This document shows positions 7,785 through 15,708 of a stretch of DNA of 32,017 bases, piece by piece. Below the pieces are notes generated by a model. It had not been told where the DNA came from. It did not search any database and saw only the letters and a program-made list of their open reading frames with translations. The stretch is from the NCBI RefSeq assembly GCF_008119785.1, contig NZ_VSFA01000082.1:1-32017 (forward strand), read 5' to 3'. The translations under genes and the position numbers were made by a program. Source of the stretch: Micromonospora sp. MP36. Its GTDB lineage: Bacteria > Actinomycetota > Actinomycetes > Mycobacteriales > Micromonosporaceae. The stretch's first letter is position 1. The number at the start of each line of letters is the position of its first letter.

Positions 7785-7789
7785 GCCGA

Positions 7790-8995
7790 GTGTTCCGCGC
7801 GCTGCGGCACCCACCGTTCCGCATGCTGTGGGCGGTGGTCATTCTCGGGCAGCTCGGGTACTGGATCTCGTCGGTCGCGTTCCAGTGGGAGGTGGCCCAC
7901 CGGACCGGGAACGACCCGCTGGCCCTGGGTCTGCTCTATTTCTGCAGCTTCGCGCCGTACCTGCTCTTCTCGCTGCCCGCCGGCATGCTCACGGACAGCA
8001 TGGACCGGCGGAGTCTGATGGTTTCCGTTCAGGCGGCCGCGTCGTTGCTGGCGGTGGCGGCCACCCTGCTCGCCACGCTGGCGGTCATGTCGACGCCGGC
8101 GGTGATGGTGCTCAGCTTCCTGGCCGGCTGTGTCATCACGATCGTCTCTCCGGCCAGCCAGGCCCTGATCGCCGCCGTGGTGCCGGACGAGGACCTGGCC
8201 AGTGCGGTGCCGCTCCAGTCGGCCGGGTTGAACCTGGCCCGGATCACCGGCCCCGCGCTGGTCGGTCCGGTGCTGCTGATCGGCGGCCCGGCCAGCGCGT
8301 TCGGCGTCTACGCGGTGCTGTCGCTCGGCGCCGCGGCGCTGGCTGGCCGGCTCGGTGCGGGCGGACCGGCGGCGCGGCCGGTGCGGGCGGCGTCTGGTGA
8401 GTCGGCGCGGCGCCGGCTCGCCGCCGCGTTCCATCATGTACGCGCGCGGCACCCGGCCCTCCCGGCGCTGGGCATCGTCGCGGCGACCTCCGTCTTCGGT
8501 TCGGCCTATCTGGCGCAGCTCCCGCTGATCGCGGCGCGGGTCGGCGGCGACAGCGAGTCCACCTTCCCGACCCTGGTGACCCTCGGCGGCATCGGCTCGC
8601 TCATCGGGGTGCTCTCAGTGGCCTGGCGGGGCCGGGGGCTGAGCCCCGTCCCGGCGGCGGTCCAGCTCGTGGTGCTCGGAGTGGTGATGGCGCTGTTCGG
8701 CGTGGTGCCGTCGTTCCCGCTGCTCACCGTGCTGATGATCCTCGGTGGTGGGCTCACCTTGTCGATCATGACCTCGATCAACTCGATCCTTCAGCACCTG
8801 GTCGACGACGCCCAGCGCGGGCGGGTGATGAGCCTGTACTTCGTCTGCTGGGGCGGGCTGCTCCCCTTCGGCGGCCTGGGCCTCGGCGGTCTGGTCCGGC
8901 TGGTCGGCGCCGGTTGGGCCTTCGCCGGTTACGGGGTGGTCGCCAGCCTCGCCGGTCTGGCCCTCGCGCTGGGCGCCCGCCGCACTCGGGCTTGA
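7790..8995 (+). CDS. MFS transporter
   Basis: This 401-residue protein has around twelve hydrophobic segments and typical MFS loops (GMLTDSMDRRSLM between helices 2 and 3, and DDAQRGRVMSLYF in the second half). It resembles the EntS/MFS_3-type transporters, often exporters. The GTG at 7790 lies 5 bp after the SDR stop and begins the conserved RALRHPPFRMLW lead, hence the choice. Its place in the fadA6 operon suggests movement of the pathway substrate or of an intermediate across the cytoplasmic membrane; direction cannot be told. Its TGA stop sits inside the TTGACG -35 box of the next promoter. The canonical Mce4 sterol importer is not in this window. Confidence 0.85.
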   Translation: MFRALRHPPFRMLWAVVILGQLGYWISSVAFQWEVAHRTGNDPLALGLLYFCSFAPYLLFSLPAGMLTDSMDRRSLMVSVQAAASLLAVAATLLATLAVMSTPAVMVLSFLAGCVITIVSPASQALIAAVVPDEDLASAVPLQSAGLNLARITGPALVGPVLLIGGPASAFGVYAVLSLGAAALAGRLGAGGPAARPVRAASGESARRRLAAAFHHVRARHPALPALGIVAATSVFGSAYLAQLPLIAARVGGDSESTFPTLVTLGGIGSLIGVLSVAWRGRGLSPVPAAVQLVVLGVVMALFGVVPSFPLLTVLMILGGGLTLSIMTSINSILQHLVDDAQRGRVMSLYFVCWGGLLPFGGLGLGGLVRLVGAGWAFAGYGVVASLAGLALALGARRTRA

Positions 8996-9020
8996 CGCGT
9001 GCCGGCAACCGGCCTACCGT
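8992..9020 (+). promoter_or_regulatory. Promoter of the SDR-SnoaL unit
   Basis: TTGACG (8992-8997), a 17-bp spacer and TACCGT (9015-9020). The -35 box includes the TGA stop of the MFS gene. The expected start point falls in operator 3. Confidence 0.65.
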
Positions 9021-9023
9021 CCG

Positions 9024-9037
9024 AGCAAGCGCTTGAT
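9024..9037. promoter_or_regulatory. KstR2-like operator 3
   Basis: AGCAAGCGCTTGAT, a perfect AnCAAGnnCTTGnT match, starting 3 bp after the -10 box and so covering the expected +1. Confidence 0.83.
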
Positions 9038-9057
9038 AGGACGCCGAAGGAGACCCG

Positions 9058-9798
9058 ATGAGCGTGCCGCAGTTCGGCTTCACCCCAGGCGACGTCGTGC
9101 TGGTCACCGGCGCCGGCAGCGGCATCGGCCGGGCGATCGCGACCCGGGCCGCCGAGATGGGACTGGCCGTCGCCGCTGTCGACCTCGACCCGGCGGGCGC
9201 GGGGGCCACGGTGGAACGGATCGAGCGGTCGGGTGGCCGAGCCGTGGCGATCACCGCCGACGCCAGCGACCCCGGAGCCGTCGCGGCGGCGTTCGCTCGC
9301 GCCCGGGAGCTCGGTGTGATCCGCTACCTGGTGAACAACGCCGGCCCGTCCTCCGCGGTGGAGCTGGAGTTCGACGAGGCGCTACGGATCGCCATCGGCA
9401 GCGTCCGGCGGGTGACCGACACCTGGCTGACCGGCGGGGCGCCGGAGGGCGCGGCGCTGGTCAACATCGCGTCCGTCGCCGGCAATCTGGTCGGCACCGC
9501 CTCCGACTGGTACTGCGCGGCGAAGGCAGCGATCATGGGCTACACCCGCCACCTCGCGGCGTACCGCAGCGACGAGGTGCGCAGCAACGCGGTCGCGCCG
9601 GGGATGACCGACACCCCGCGACTCGCCGGCTTCGCCGAGAGCGAGGTCGGGCAGCGGGTGCTGGGCCGGATTCCGCTGCATCGGATGGCCACGCCGGATG
9701 ACATCGCGTACGCCGTGTTGTTCCTGCTGTCCCCACTGGCCAGCTATGTGAACGGGGTCTTCCTGCCGGTCGACGGCGGCTGGACCGTCACCCAGTAA
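9058..9798 (+). CDS. Short-chain dehydrogenase/reductase
   Basis: The 246-residue SDR carries TGAGSGIG for cofactor binding (about residues 14-21), VDLDP at the end of the second strand (an Asp that usually favours NAD over NADP), NNAG, and a complete catalytic set in NIASVAG and WYCAAKAA. The start is supported by GAAGGAG at 9046-9052. It is the first gene after operator 3 and is followed 34 bp later by a SnoaL-like gene, probably in one transcript. It is one of four intact SDRs in the island; I cannot assign its step and see no strong match to a named ipd gene. Confidence 0.82.
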   Translation: MSVPQFGFTPGDVVLVTGAGSGIGRAIATRAAEMGLAVAAVDLDPAGAGATVERIERSGGRAVAITADASDPGAVAAAFARARELGVIRYLVNNAGPSSAVELEFDEALRIAIGSVRRVTDTWLTGGAPEGAALVNIASVAGNLVGTASDWYCAAKAAIMGYTRHLAAYRSDEVRSNAVAPGMTDTPRLAGFAESEVGQRVLGRIPLHRMATPDDIAYAVLFLLSPLASYVNGVFLPVDGGWTVTQ

Positions 9799-9832
9799 CC
9801 GCGCCGCAGGCGGGCGGGAGAGGAGTCGCCGG

Positions 9833-10348
9833 ATGTCCGGCACCCAGGCCACGGAGCTGGCCGACCGGCAGCGCATCCATGAGGTCGTGCTGCGGTACTG
9901 CCGCGGTATCGACCGGCTCGACCTCGATCTGGTCAGGTCGGCGTACCATCCCGACGGGGTCGACCACCACACCGGCTTCGACGGCCCGGTCGACGAGTTC
10001 CTGGCGTGGGTGGAGCCGCTGCTGCGCCGGCTCACCGGCACGATGCACATCGTCGGCAACCACCTGGCCGAGCTGCACGGCGACCGGGCGGTGGTCGAGA
10101 CGTACGGGACCGCCGTGCACTGGGGGGAGCCGGCCGACGACCCGAGGCTCAACTTCACCAGCGGCTTCCGCTACGTGGATCTGATGACCCGCCGGGCCGG
10201 CCGGTGGGCCATCGCGGAGCGCTGGGCGGTACGGGAGTGGACCCGGTCGGAGGCCGGCCGGTGGGCACCGCGCGAGGCGCCCGGCCCGACCGGCTTCCGT
10301 GACCGCCGCGACCCGTTGTACGCGCTGCTCGCCCGGCTTGCGTCATGA
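9833..10348 (+). CDS. SnoaL-like / NTF2-fold protein
   Basis: The 171-residue single-domain protein has the SnoaL-like cone fold signature: RIHEVVLRYCRGIDRLDLDLVR, then a FHP/YHPDGV stretch, then TMHIVGNHLAEL. The Asp of GIDRLD and the His of MHIVGNH are at the places occupied by the catalytic pair in dehydratases such as LinA and scytalone dehydratase, so a dehydratase or isomerase is more likely than a pure binding protein (inference). It follows the SDR in the operator-3 unit, with GAGAGGAG before the ATG. It ends 15 bp from a convergent SnoaL-like gene with its own operator. Confidence 0.8.
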   Translation: MSGTQATELADRQRIHEVVLRYCRGIDRLDLDLVRSAYHPDGVDHHTGFDGPVDEFLAWVEPLLRRLTGTMHIVGNHLAELHGDRAVVETYGTAVHWGEPADDPRLNFTSGFRYVDLMTRRAGRWAIAERWAVREWTRSEAGRWAPREAPGPTGFRDRRDPLYALLARLAS

Positions 10349-10363
10349 GCCGGGCAGCGCCGG

Positions 10364-10909
10364 TCAGCCCACCGCCGGCGGGTCGCTCTCGCCCCAGAAC
10401 CGCCGCCAGCTCGGCCAGCTCTCCGGCAGACTGGACCCGGTGAGGTACGGGTTGTCCGGGAAGTGGAACCGTCCCGGCACCCGCAGCGGGCTCTCCCGGA
10501 TGTCCGCCGCGTAGAAGGGCTTGGGCTTGCGGCTGCGGAAGTACCATCTGCCGTCCGCCTCGCGGACATAGCGGTCGTGATAGATCACCGGCATCACGAT
10601 CCACTGGTCGCCCACCTCGTGCTCGGGTCGGCAGTACACGAGCCCGTCGGCGGAGTCCGGGCCGGTGAGGTCGATGACGTGGTTGCCGACGATGTGGAAC
10701 GTGACGCGGTAAGGCCGCAGGATGCCGTCGAACCACTCGGCCAGGGCAGCCCGGCCGACCCGGCCGTCGCCCACCCGTACGTCGCTGGCGAAGAGCGCGG
10801 CGAGGGCGGTGACATCCCGGCTGTCCAGCGCGAGCGCGTAGCGCGACACCAGTTGGCGGATCTGCTCGACCGACTCCAGCCGGTCGATGCGGGCGGCGAG
10901 ATCAGTCAC
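10364..10909 (-). CDS. SnoaL-like / NTF2-fold protein
   Basis: The 181-residue cone-fold protein begins with IDRLESVEQIRQLVSRYALALDSRDV, followed by FASDVRVGDGR and TFHIVGNHVIDL. As in its neighbour at 9833, the Asp of ALDSRD and the His of FHIVGNH match the acid/base pair of LinA-type dehydratases. The GTG at 10909 is chosen because AGGAGGG stands about 8 nt upstream on the minus strand; the longer open frame upstream runs through the operator region and is not coding. The promoter side carries KstR2-like operator 4 (10951-10964), divergent from ipdA. Regulated with the island, but the step it performs is unknown. Confidence 0.82.
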   Translation of the reverse strand: MTDLAARIDRLESVEQIRQLVSRYALALDSRDVTALAALFASDVRVGDGRVGRAALAEWFDGILRPYRVTFHIVGNHVIDLTGPDSADGLVYCRPEHEVGDQWIVMPVIYHDRYVREADGRWYFRSRKPKPFYAADIRESPLRVPGRFHFPDNPYLTGSSLPESWPSWRRFWGESDPPAVG

Positions 10910-10950
10910 CAGGCCCTCCTGGACGACGCGGCCACGGGGGCCGATTCTCA

Positions 10951-10964
10951 AGCAAGCATTTGGT
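10951..10964. promoter_or_regulatory. KstR2-like operator 4 (one mismatch)
   Basis: AGCAAGCATTTGGT, one base off AnCAAGnnCTTGnT. On the minus strand a TACGGT -10-like box (10972-10977) ends 7 nt before it, so it would cover the start of the 10909 SnoaL-like transcript. The -35 is weak. Confidence 0.7.
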
Positions 10965-11004
10965 TGGCAGCACCGTATCAGCGGGACGCCCGCCGCGACA
11001 GATG

Positions 11005-11032
11005 TTGACGGGCGGGCCGCGACTGCTATGGT
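11005..11032 (+). promoter_or_regulatory. Promoter of ipdABC
   Basis: TTGACG (11005-11010), a 16-bp spacer and TATGGT (11027-11032). Operator 5 begins 4 bp later, at the expected transcription start. Confidence 0.62.
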
Positions 11033-11036
11033 GCCA

Positions 11037-11050
11037 ACCAAGCGCTTGCT
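11037..11050. promoter_or_regulatory. KstR2-like operator 5
   Basis: ACCAAGCGCTTGCT, a perfect AnCAAGnnCTTGnT match, between the ipdA promoter and the start codon at 11079. Confidence 0.85.
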
Positions 11051-11078
11051 ACGGTGCGGAGAGAATCGGGAGCTGCAG

Positions 11079-11939
11079 ATGGCCGACAAACGGATGACCG
11101 CGCAGGATGTGGTCAGCCGGCTCACCTCGGGGATGACCATCGGGATCGGCGGATGGGGGTCCCGGCGCAAACCGATGGCCCTGGTCCGGGAGATCCTCCG
11201 GTCCGACCTGCGGGACCTCACCGTGGTCTCCTACGGCGGCCCCGACATCGGGCTGCTCTGCGCGGCCGGCAAGATCCGCAAGCTCGTCTTCGGTTTCGTC
11301 TCGCTGGACTCGATCGCCCTGGACCCGCACTTCCGGGCCGCGCGCCAGGCGGGCGCGATCGAGGTCGTCGAGTACGACGAGGGCATGCTGCAGTGGGGGC
11401 TCTACGCGGCCGGCCTGAAGCTGCCGTTCCTGCCCACCCGCGCCGGCCTCGGCTCGGACGTGCTGACCCACAACCCGCAGCTGCGCACCGTCGCCGACCC
11501 CTACGGTGGTGACGAGGTGGTGGCGATGCCGCCGCTGCACCTGGACGCCGCGCTGATCCACATGAACCGGGCCGACATCCACGGCAACGGTCAGTTCCTC
11601 GGGCCGGACCCGTACTTCGACGACCTGTACTGCATGGCCGCCGAGCAGGCGTACATGTCCTGCGAGAAGATCGTGCCGACCGCCGAGCTGACCGCGGTGG
11701 CGCACCCGGCCACCCTCCGGATCAACCGGCTGCTGGTCACCGGTGTGGTCGAGGCTCCCAACGGCGCCCACTTCACCTCGTGCACCCCGGACTACGACCG
11801 GGACGAGGACTTCCAGCGGGAGTACGCCGGTTCGGCGGCCGGACCGGACGCCTGGCAGGCGTTCCGGGACCGCTACCTGGCCGGCTCGGAGGCGGACTAC
11901 CAGGCGGCCGTGGCCCGCCGCCAGGAGGTGTCGGCATGA
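11079..11939 (+). CDS. ipdA: IpdA, ring C hydrolase (COCHEA-CoA hydrolase) subunit A
   Basis: The 286-residue protein belongs to the class I CoA-transferase alpha-subunit fold. It matches mycobacterial IpdA (Rv3551) over its length as I recall that sequence: MTIGIGGWGSRRKPMA, DLTVVSYGGPDIGLLC, YDEGML, LPFLPTRAGLGS, DPYFDDLYCMAAE and VEAPNGAHFT are shared or nearly so. IpdA pairs with IpdB to open the last steroid ring hydrolytically, despite the transferase fold. E101 in EYDEGML lies in the region of the family's key glutamate. The ATG at 11079 begins the conserved MADKR lead; the longer frame upstream crosses the operator. Its stop overlaps the ipdB start (ATGA). Confidence 0.95.
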   Translation: MADKRMTAQDVVSRLTSGMTIGIGGWGSRRKPMALVREILRSDLRDLTVVSYGGPDIGLLCAAGKIRKLVFGFVSLDSIALDPHFRAARQAGAIEVVEYDEGMLQWGLYAAGLKLPFLPTRAGLGSDVLTHNPQLRTVADPYGGDEVVAMPPLHLDAALIHMNRADIHGNGQFLGPDPYFDDLYCMAAEQAYMSCEKIVPTAELTAVAHPATLRINRLLVTGVVEAPNGAHFTSCTPDYDRDEDFQREYAGSAAGPDAWQAFRDRYLAGSEADYQAAVARRQEVSA

Positions 11940-12730
11940 CGAACGTGATGGACCCGCGGGCCGAGGCGAACGACGCCGTCGCCAGCCGGGCCGAGGTGTG
12001 CGTGGTCGCCTGCGCCGACGCCTTCCGAAACAGCGGGGAGATGCTGGCCAGCGCCTTCGGCACCATCCCCGCCATCGGCGTACGGCTGGCCCGGGAGACC
12101 TTCTCCCCCGACCTGCTGATCTCTGACGGCGAGTCGTACCTGGTGCGCGGGACCTGGCCGGTCGGCACGCCGGCGACCGGCGAGGTCGAGGCGTGGGCCC
12201 CGTTCCGCACCATCTTCGATCTGGTGTGGCACGGCAAGCGGCACGTGATGATGATCCCGAGCCAGGTGGACCGGTACGGCAACACGAACATCTCGGCGGT
12301 CGGCGACTACCGGCGGCCGAAGGTGCAACTCCTCGGCGTGCGGGGCGCCCCGGGCAACACCGTCTGCCACCCGACGAGCTACTGGGTTCCCCGGCACAGC
12401 ACGCGGGTGTTCGTGCCGCGGGTCGACATGGTCTCCGGGGTGGGCAACGACCGGGCCGCGCAGGCCGGGCCGGGCGCGAGCCGCTACCACGACCTGCGCC
12501 GGGTCGTCACCGACCTGGCCGTCTTCGACTACCACCCCGAACACGGCACGCTCCGCCTCGCCTCGGTCCACCCGGGCGTCACCGTGGCGCAAGTGCAGGA
12601 CGCCACCGGCTTTCCGCTGGAGGCCGGCGACGAGGTGCCGCAGACCAGGCAGCCCTCCGCGGCGGAGCTGCGGCTGATCCGCGAGGTGCTCGACCCGCGC
12701 GGGCTGCGCGACCGCGAGGTGGCCGGATGA
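11936..12730 (+). CDS. ipdB: IpdB, ring C hydrolase (COCHEA-CoA hydrolase) subunit B
   Basis: The 264-residue beta subunit of the IpdAB complex closely follows mycobacterial IpdB (Rv3552): SRAEVCVVACAD, VGVRLAR-type segments, SQVDRYGNTNISA, LLGVRGAPGNT, TSYWVPRHSTRVFV, SVHPGVT and LIREVLDPRGLRDRE are family features. With IpdA it forms the active site that cleaves ring C, giving 4-methyl-5-oxo-octanedioyl-CoA. The N-terminus is about a dozen residues longer than the mycobacterial protein. It is coupled to both neighbours by 4-bp ATGA overlaps, which fits a stoichiometric complex. Controlled by operator 5. Confidence 0.95.
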   Translation: MTNVMDPRAEANDAVASRAEVCVVACADAFRNSGEMLASAFGTIPAIGVRLARETFSPDLLISDGESYLVRGTWPVGTPATGEVEAWAPFRTIFDLVWHGKRHVMMIPSQVDRYGNTNISAVGDYRRPKVQLLGVRGAPGNTVCHPTSYWVPRHSTRVFVPRVDMVSGVGNDRAAQAGPGASRYHDLRRVVTDLAVFDYHPEHGTLRLASVHPGVTVAQVQDATGFPLEAGDEVPQTRQPSAAELRLIREVLDPRGLRDREVAG

Positions 12731-13830
12731 CCCGGCCCTCGGGAGATGGCACGACGGTGCCCCAGGACGCTCCGATCCCGTCGGCGCTGCACACCCGGGC
12801 CTGTGAGCTGTTCGGGGTGCGCTACCCGATCGTGCAGACCGGGATGGGCTACGTCTCCGACCCTCGCCTGACCGCCGCCACCGCCAACGCCGGCGGCCTC
12901 GGCATCCTCTCCGCCGGCCTGCTGTCGTACGAGGAACTCGCCGCCGCGATCGACGCGGTGCAGGCCCGGACGGACCGACCGTTCGGGGTCAACCTCCGCG
13001 CCGACCAGCCCGACGTGGAGCGGCGGATCGACCTGCTGATCTCGGCCGGGGTGCGGGTCGCCTCGTTCGCGCTGGCGCCTCGGCAGGACCTGATCGGCAA
13101 ATGCAAGGACGCCGGGCTCGTGGTGGTGCCGTCGATCGGGGCCCGCCGCCACGCCGAGAAGGTCGCGGCCTGGGGCGTGGACGCGGTGATCGTGCAGGGC
13201 GGTGAGGGCGGCGGCCACACCGGTGGCGTGCCGACCAGCCTCCTGCTGCCGCAGGTGGTCGACGCGGTGGACATTCCCGTGATCGGGGCCGGCGGTTTCT
13301 TCGACGGCCGCGGCCTGGTCGCCGCGCTCGCGTACGGCGCGGCCGGCATCGCCATGGGCACCCGGTTCCTGCTGACCACCGACTCCCCGGTCGCGCCCGC
13401 CGTCAAGGAGGTCTACCTCTCGAAGACCGTGACCGACACCGTGCTCACCCGGGAGGTCGACGGGGTGCCGCAACGGGTGCTGCGGGCCGGCACGATCGAC
13501 AAGATCGAGAAGACGTCCGGTGCCGGGCGGCTGATCCGGGCGGCCCGCAACGCGGTCGCCTTCCGGAAGCTGTCGGGCAGCCGGTGGTCGGACATGGTCC
13601 GTGAGGGCCTGGCCATGAAGCGGGGCCACGAGCTGACCTGGAGCCAGGTGGTGATGGCCGCCAACGCTCCGATGCTCTACCGAGCCGCGCTCCTGGAAGG
13701 CCGGACCGACCTCGGCATCATGGCGACCGGCCAGGTGGTGGGCCTGATCGACGACCTGCCGAGCTGCCAGGAGCTGATCGACCGGATCATGGCCGAGGCG
13801 GCAGCGGTGCTGGGCCGCCTCGGGGCGTGA
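12727..13830 (+). CDS. ipdC: IpdC, flavin-dependent HIP-pathway oxidoreductase (nitronate monooxygenase fold)
   Basis: The 367-residue TIM-barrel flavoprotein is of the 2-nitropropane dioxygenase/enoyl reductase II family. FMN-site segments include VQTGMGYVSDPRL, ATANAGGLGILSAG, VQGGEGGGHTGG, GAGGFFDGRGL and GTRFLLTTDSP. ELTWSQVVMAANAPML and GQVVGLIDDLPSC near the C-terminus are features I recall from mycobacterial IpdC (Rv3553), which acts on a CoA-bound ring C/D intermediate before ring opening. The N-terminus is about 20 residues longer than the mycobacterial one. The ATG overlaps the ipdB stop (ATGA), completing a tight ipdABC operon in the mycobacterial order. A hairpin follows the stop. 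Confidence 0.94.
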   Translation: MTRPSGDGTTVPQDAPIPSALHTRACELFGVRYPIVQTGMGYVSDPRLTAATANAGGLGILSAGLLSYEELAAAIDAVQARTDRPFGVNLRADQPDVERRIDLLISAGVRVASFALAPRQDLIGKCKDAGLVVVPSIGARRHAEKVAAWGVDAVIVQGGEGGGHTGGVPTSLLLPQVVDAVDIPVIGAGGFFDGRGLVAALAYGAAGIAMGTRFLLTTDSPVAPAVKEVYLSKTVTDTVLTREVDGVPQRVLRAGTIDKIEKTSGAGRLIRAARNAVAFRKLSGSRWSDMVREGLAMKRGHELTWSQVVMAANAPMLYRAALLEGRTDLGIMATGQVVGLIDDLPSCQELIDRIMAEAAAVLGRLGA

Positions 13831-13840
13831 CCTCCCGGTA

Positions 13841-13873
13841 GCGGCGCCCCGGCGGGTGCCCCCGTGGCGCCGC
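13841..13873 (+). terminator. Possible terminator after ipdC
   Basis: GCGGCGCC (13841-13848) and GGCGCCGC (13866-13873) form a perfect 8-bp stem with a 17-nt loop that can fold further. There is no T-tract, as is common in actinomycetes. The rest of 13874-13974 holds nothing recognisable. Confidence 0.45.
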
Positions 13874-13974
13874 CTCGACACGTCACTTCCCGGATCGCCG
13901 CGCCGGCCTCCGACCCGCCGTCGCCGCGGCCGCCCCCTTGCCGGCCGTGCCGGTCCACGAGTGGGACGCCGGCA

Positions 13975-14003
13975 TTGACGGCGGGTGCGGCGGCCACTAG
14001 CCT
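13975..14003 (+). promoter_or_regulatory. Promoter of the long SDR-ipdF-...-crotonase operon
   Basis: TTGACG (13975-13980), a 17-bp spacer and TAGCCT (13998-14003). The predicted start point is near 14010, inside operator 6. Confidence 0.68.
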
Positions 14004-14008
14004 AACCA

Positions 14009-14022
14009 AACAAGCGCTTGCT
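14009..14022. promoter_or_regulatory. KstR2-like operator 6
   Basis: AACAAGCGCTTGCT, a perfect AnCAAGnnCTTGnT match. It abuts the AGGAGG ribosome binding site (14023-14028), so bound repressor would block the start of the longest operon in the island. Confidence 0.86.
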
Positions 14023-14035
14023 AGGAGGATTGCCC

Positions 14036-14911
14036 ATGTCCGCACTGCACGACCGCGTTGTGGTGATCACCGGCGCGGGCCGGGGCCTGGGCCGGGAGCA
14101 CGCCCTGCTCGCCGCCGCAGAGGGGGCCCGGGTCGTGGTGAACGACGTGGGCGCCGACGCCGACGGCCGCAACGCCGATCCGGCGGTCGCCCGGGCCGTC
14201 GCCGCCGAGATCAGGGCGGCGGGCGGGCAGGCGGTCGCCAGTTCGGCGGACGCCGCCACCCTCGCCGGCGCCCGGGAGCTGTTGGAGCTGGCGCTCGGCG
14301 AGTTCGGCGCGGTGCACGGACTGGTCAACAACGCCGGCATCCTCCGCGACCGGATGTTCGTGAACATGTCCGAGGAGGACTGGGACGCGGTGATCCGGGG
14401 GCAGCTGCGTGCCACCTTCGCGCCCGCCCGGGTCTTCAGCGAGCACTGGCGCAACGAGTCCAAGGCGGGCCGCCAGCCGAACGCCGCGGTGGTCAACGTC
14501 CCCTCGACCTCCGGCCTGATCGGCGCGGTCGGCCAGACCAACTACGGCGCGGCCAAGGCCGGCATCGCCGCGCTGACCGTGATCCTGGCCCAGGAACTCG
14601 CCAGGTACGGCGTGCGGGTCAACGGGGTCACGCCGGTCGCCCGTACCCGGATGACCCAGGACCTGCCCGGCATCGGCGAGATGGTGGCCGCGCCGGCCGA
14701 CCCGGCGGCTTTCGACGTCTACCACCCCGGCAACGTCTCCCCGCTGGTGGCCTGGCTGCTCACCGCGGACTGCCCGGCCAACGGCGCGGTCTACTACGCC
14801 AAGGGCGGCGAGATCAGGCAGTTTGTGGGCTGGAGCTACGGCTGGAGCGTCGACCGGGGCACCCGCTGGACCGTGGCCGAGATCGACAAGGAGTTGCGCG
14901 CGCGTGTCTGA
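14036..14911 (+). CDS. Short-chain dehydrogenase, Rv3548c-like
   Basis: The 291-residue SDR is longer than the classical type because of an extended C-terminus. It has TGAGRGLG (12-19), VVNDVG at the end of strand 2, NNAG, and a complete catalytic set in VPSTSGL and TNYGAAKAG. The layout GRGLGREHALL, NDVGADADG, FGAVHGLVNNAGILRDRMF and NVSPLVAWL matches Rv3548c of the mycobacterial KstR2 regulon as I recall it, and also the SDR half of 17beta-HSD4-type hydroxyacyl-CoA dehydrogenases. It likely oxidises a 3-hydroxyacyl-CoA or ring hydroxyl. The ATG at 14036 has AGGAGG 7 bp upstream. It overlaps ipdF by 8 bp. Confidence 0.85.
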   Translation: MSALHDRVVVITGAGRGLGREHALLAAAEGARVVVNDVGADADGRNADPAVARAVAAEIRAAGGQAVASSADAATLAGARELLELALGEFGAVHGLVNNAGILRDRMFVNMSEEDWDAVIRGQLRATFAPARVFSEHWRNESKAGRQPNAAVVNVPSTSGLIGAVGQTNYGAAKAGIAALTVILAQELARYGVRVNGVTPVARTRMTQDLPGIGEMVAAPADPAAFDVYHPGNVSPLVAWLLTADCPANGAVYYAKGGEIRQFVGWSYGWSVDRGTRWTVAEIDKELRARV

Positions 14912-15692
14912 ACCCACCACGGCCGGCTGGGCCGGCCCCGCTCACAATCTGCTGGCCGGCCGGACCGTGCTGGTGACCGCCGCCGCCGGCACCGGCATCG
15001 GGTACGCCACCGCCCGCCGCTGCGCCGAGGAGGGCGCCCGGGTCGCGATCAGCGACCGGCACGAGCGGCGCCTCGCCGAGGCGGCCGACCGGCTGGCCGA
15101 GCTGACCGGCGCCCGGCCGCTCGCGGTGCCCTGCGACGTGACGAACCAGCAGCAGATCGACCATCTGGTGGACACCGTCGCCGCCGAGTACGGCAGCATC
15201 GACGTACTGGTCAACAACGCGGGCCTGGGCGGCATGGCCAGCGTGGTGGAGATGACCGACGAGCAGTGGGACACCGTGCTGGCCGTCACGCTGACCTCCG
15301 CCTTCAAGGTGACCCGGGCGGTGCTGCGGCACATGGTGCCCCGCCGCCGCGGCGTGATCATCAACAACGCGTCGGTGCTCGGCTGGCGCGCCCAGGCCGA
15401 GCAGGCCCACTACGCGGCCGCGAAGGCCGGCGTGATGGCGCTGACCCGGTGCTCGGCCATGGACGTCGCCAAGTACGGCATCCGGGTCAACGCCGTGGCG
15501 CCGAGCATCGCGGTCCACCCCCACCTGGCCCGGGCCACCAGCGACGACCTGCTCGCCGAACTGGCGTCCCAGGAGGCCTTCGGCCGGGCGGCGGAGCCGT
15601 GGGAGGTCGCCAACGTATTCGTCTTCCTGGCCAGCGACTACTCGTCGTACATGACGGGCGAGATCGTCTCGGTCAGCAGCCAGCACCCCTGA
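14904..15692 (+). CDS. ipdF: IpdF, HIP-pathway short-chain dehydrogenase
   Basis: The 262-residue SDR has the same length as mycobacterial IpdF (Rv3559c) and shares unusual features with it: the cofactor motif is TAAAGTGIG rather than TGxxxGIG, followed by ATARRCAEEGARVAISDRHERRL, and the catalytic stretch is NNASVLGWRAQAEQAHYAAAKAG with intact Ser, Tyr and Lys. The end, SSYMTGEIVSVSSQHP, is also characteristic. IpdF oxidises the ring hydroxyl of the CoA-bound HIP intermediate before ring opening. The GTG at 14904 is chosen for the length match and overlaps the upstream SDR by 8 bp. Second gene of the operator-6 operon. Confidence 0.93.
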   Translation: MSEPTTAGWAGPAHNLLAGRTVLVTAAAGTGIGYATARRCAEEGARVAISDRHERRLAEAADRLAELTGARPLAVPCDVTNQQQIDHLVDTVAAEYGSIDVLVNNAGLGGMASVVEMTDEQWDTVLAVTLTSAFKVTRAVLRHMVPRRRGVIINNASVLGWRAQAEQAHYAAAKAGVMALTRCSAMDVAKYGIRVNAVAPSIAVHPHLARATSDDLLAELASQEAFGRAAEPWEVANVFVFLASDYSSYMTGEIVSVSSQHP

Positions 15693-15708
15693 GCCGGAGG
15701 AGCATCAG

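Noticed and set aside
10910..11221. N-terminal extension of the minus-strand SnoaL-like frame
   Set aside because: It runs through two operators and into ipdA; a strong AGGAGGG site supports GTG at 10909.
14018..14035. TTG at 14018 as start of the Rv3548c-like SDR
   Set aside because: It lies inside operator 6 and before the AGGAGG site; ATG at 14036 is correctly spaced.
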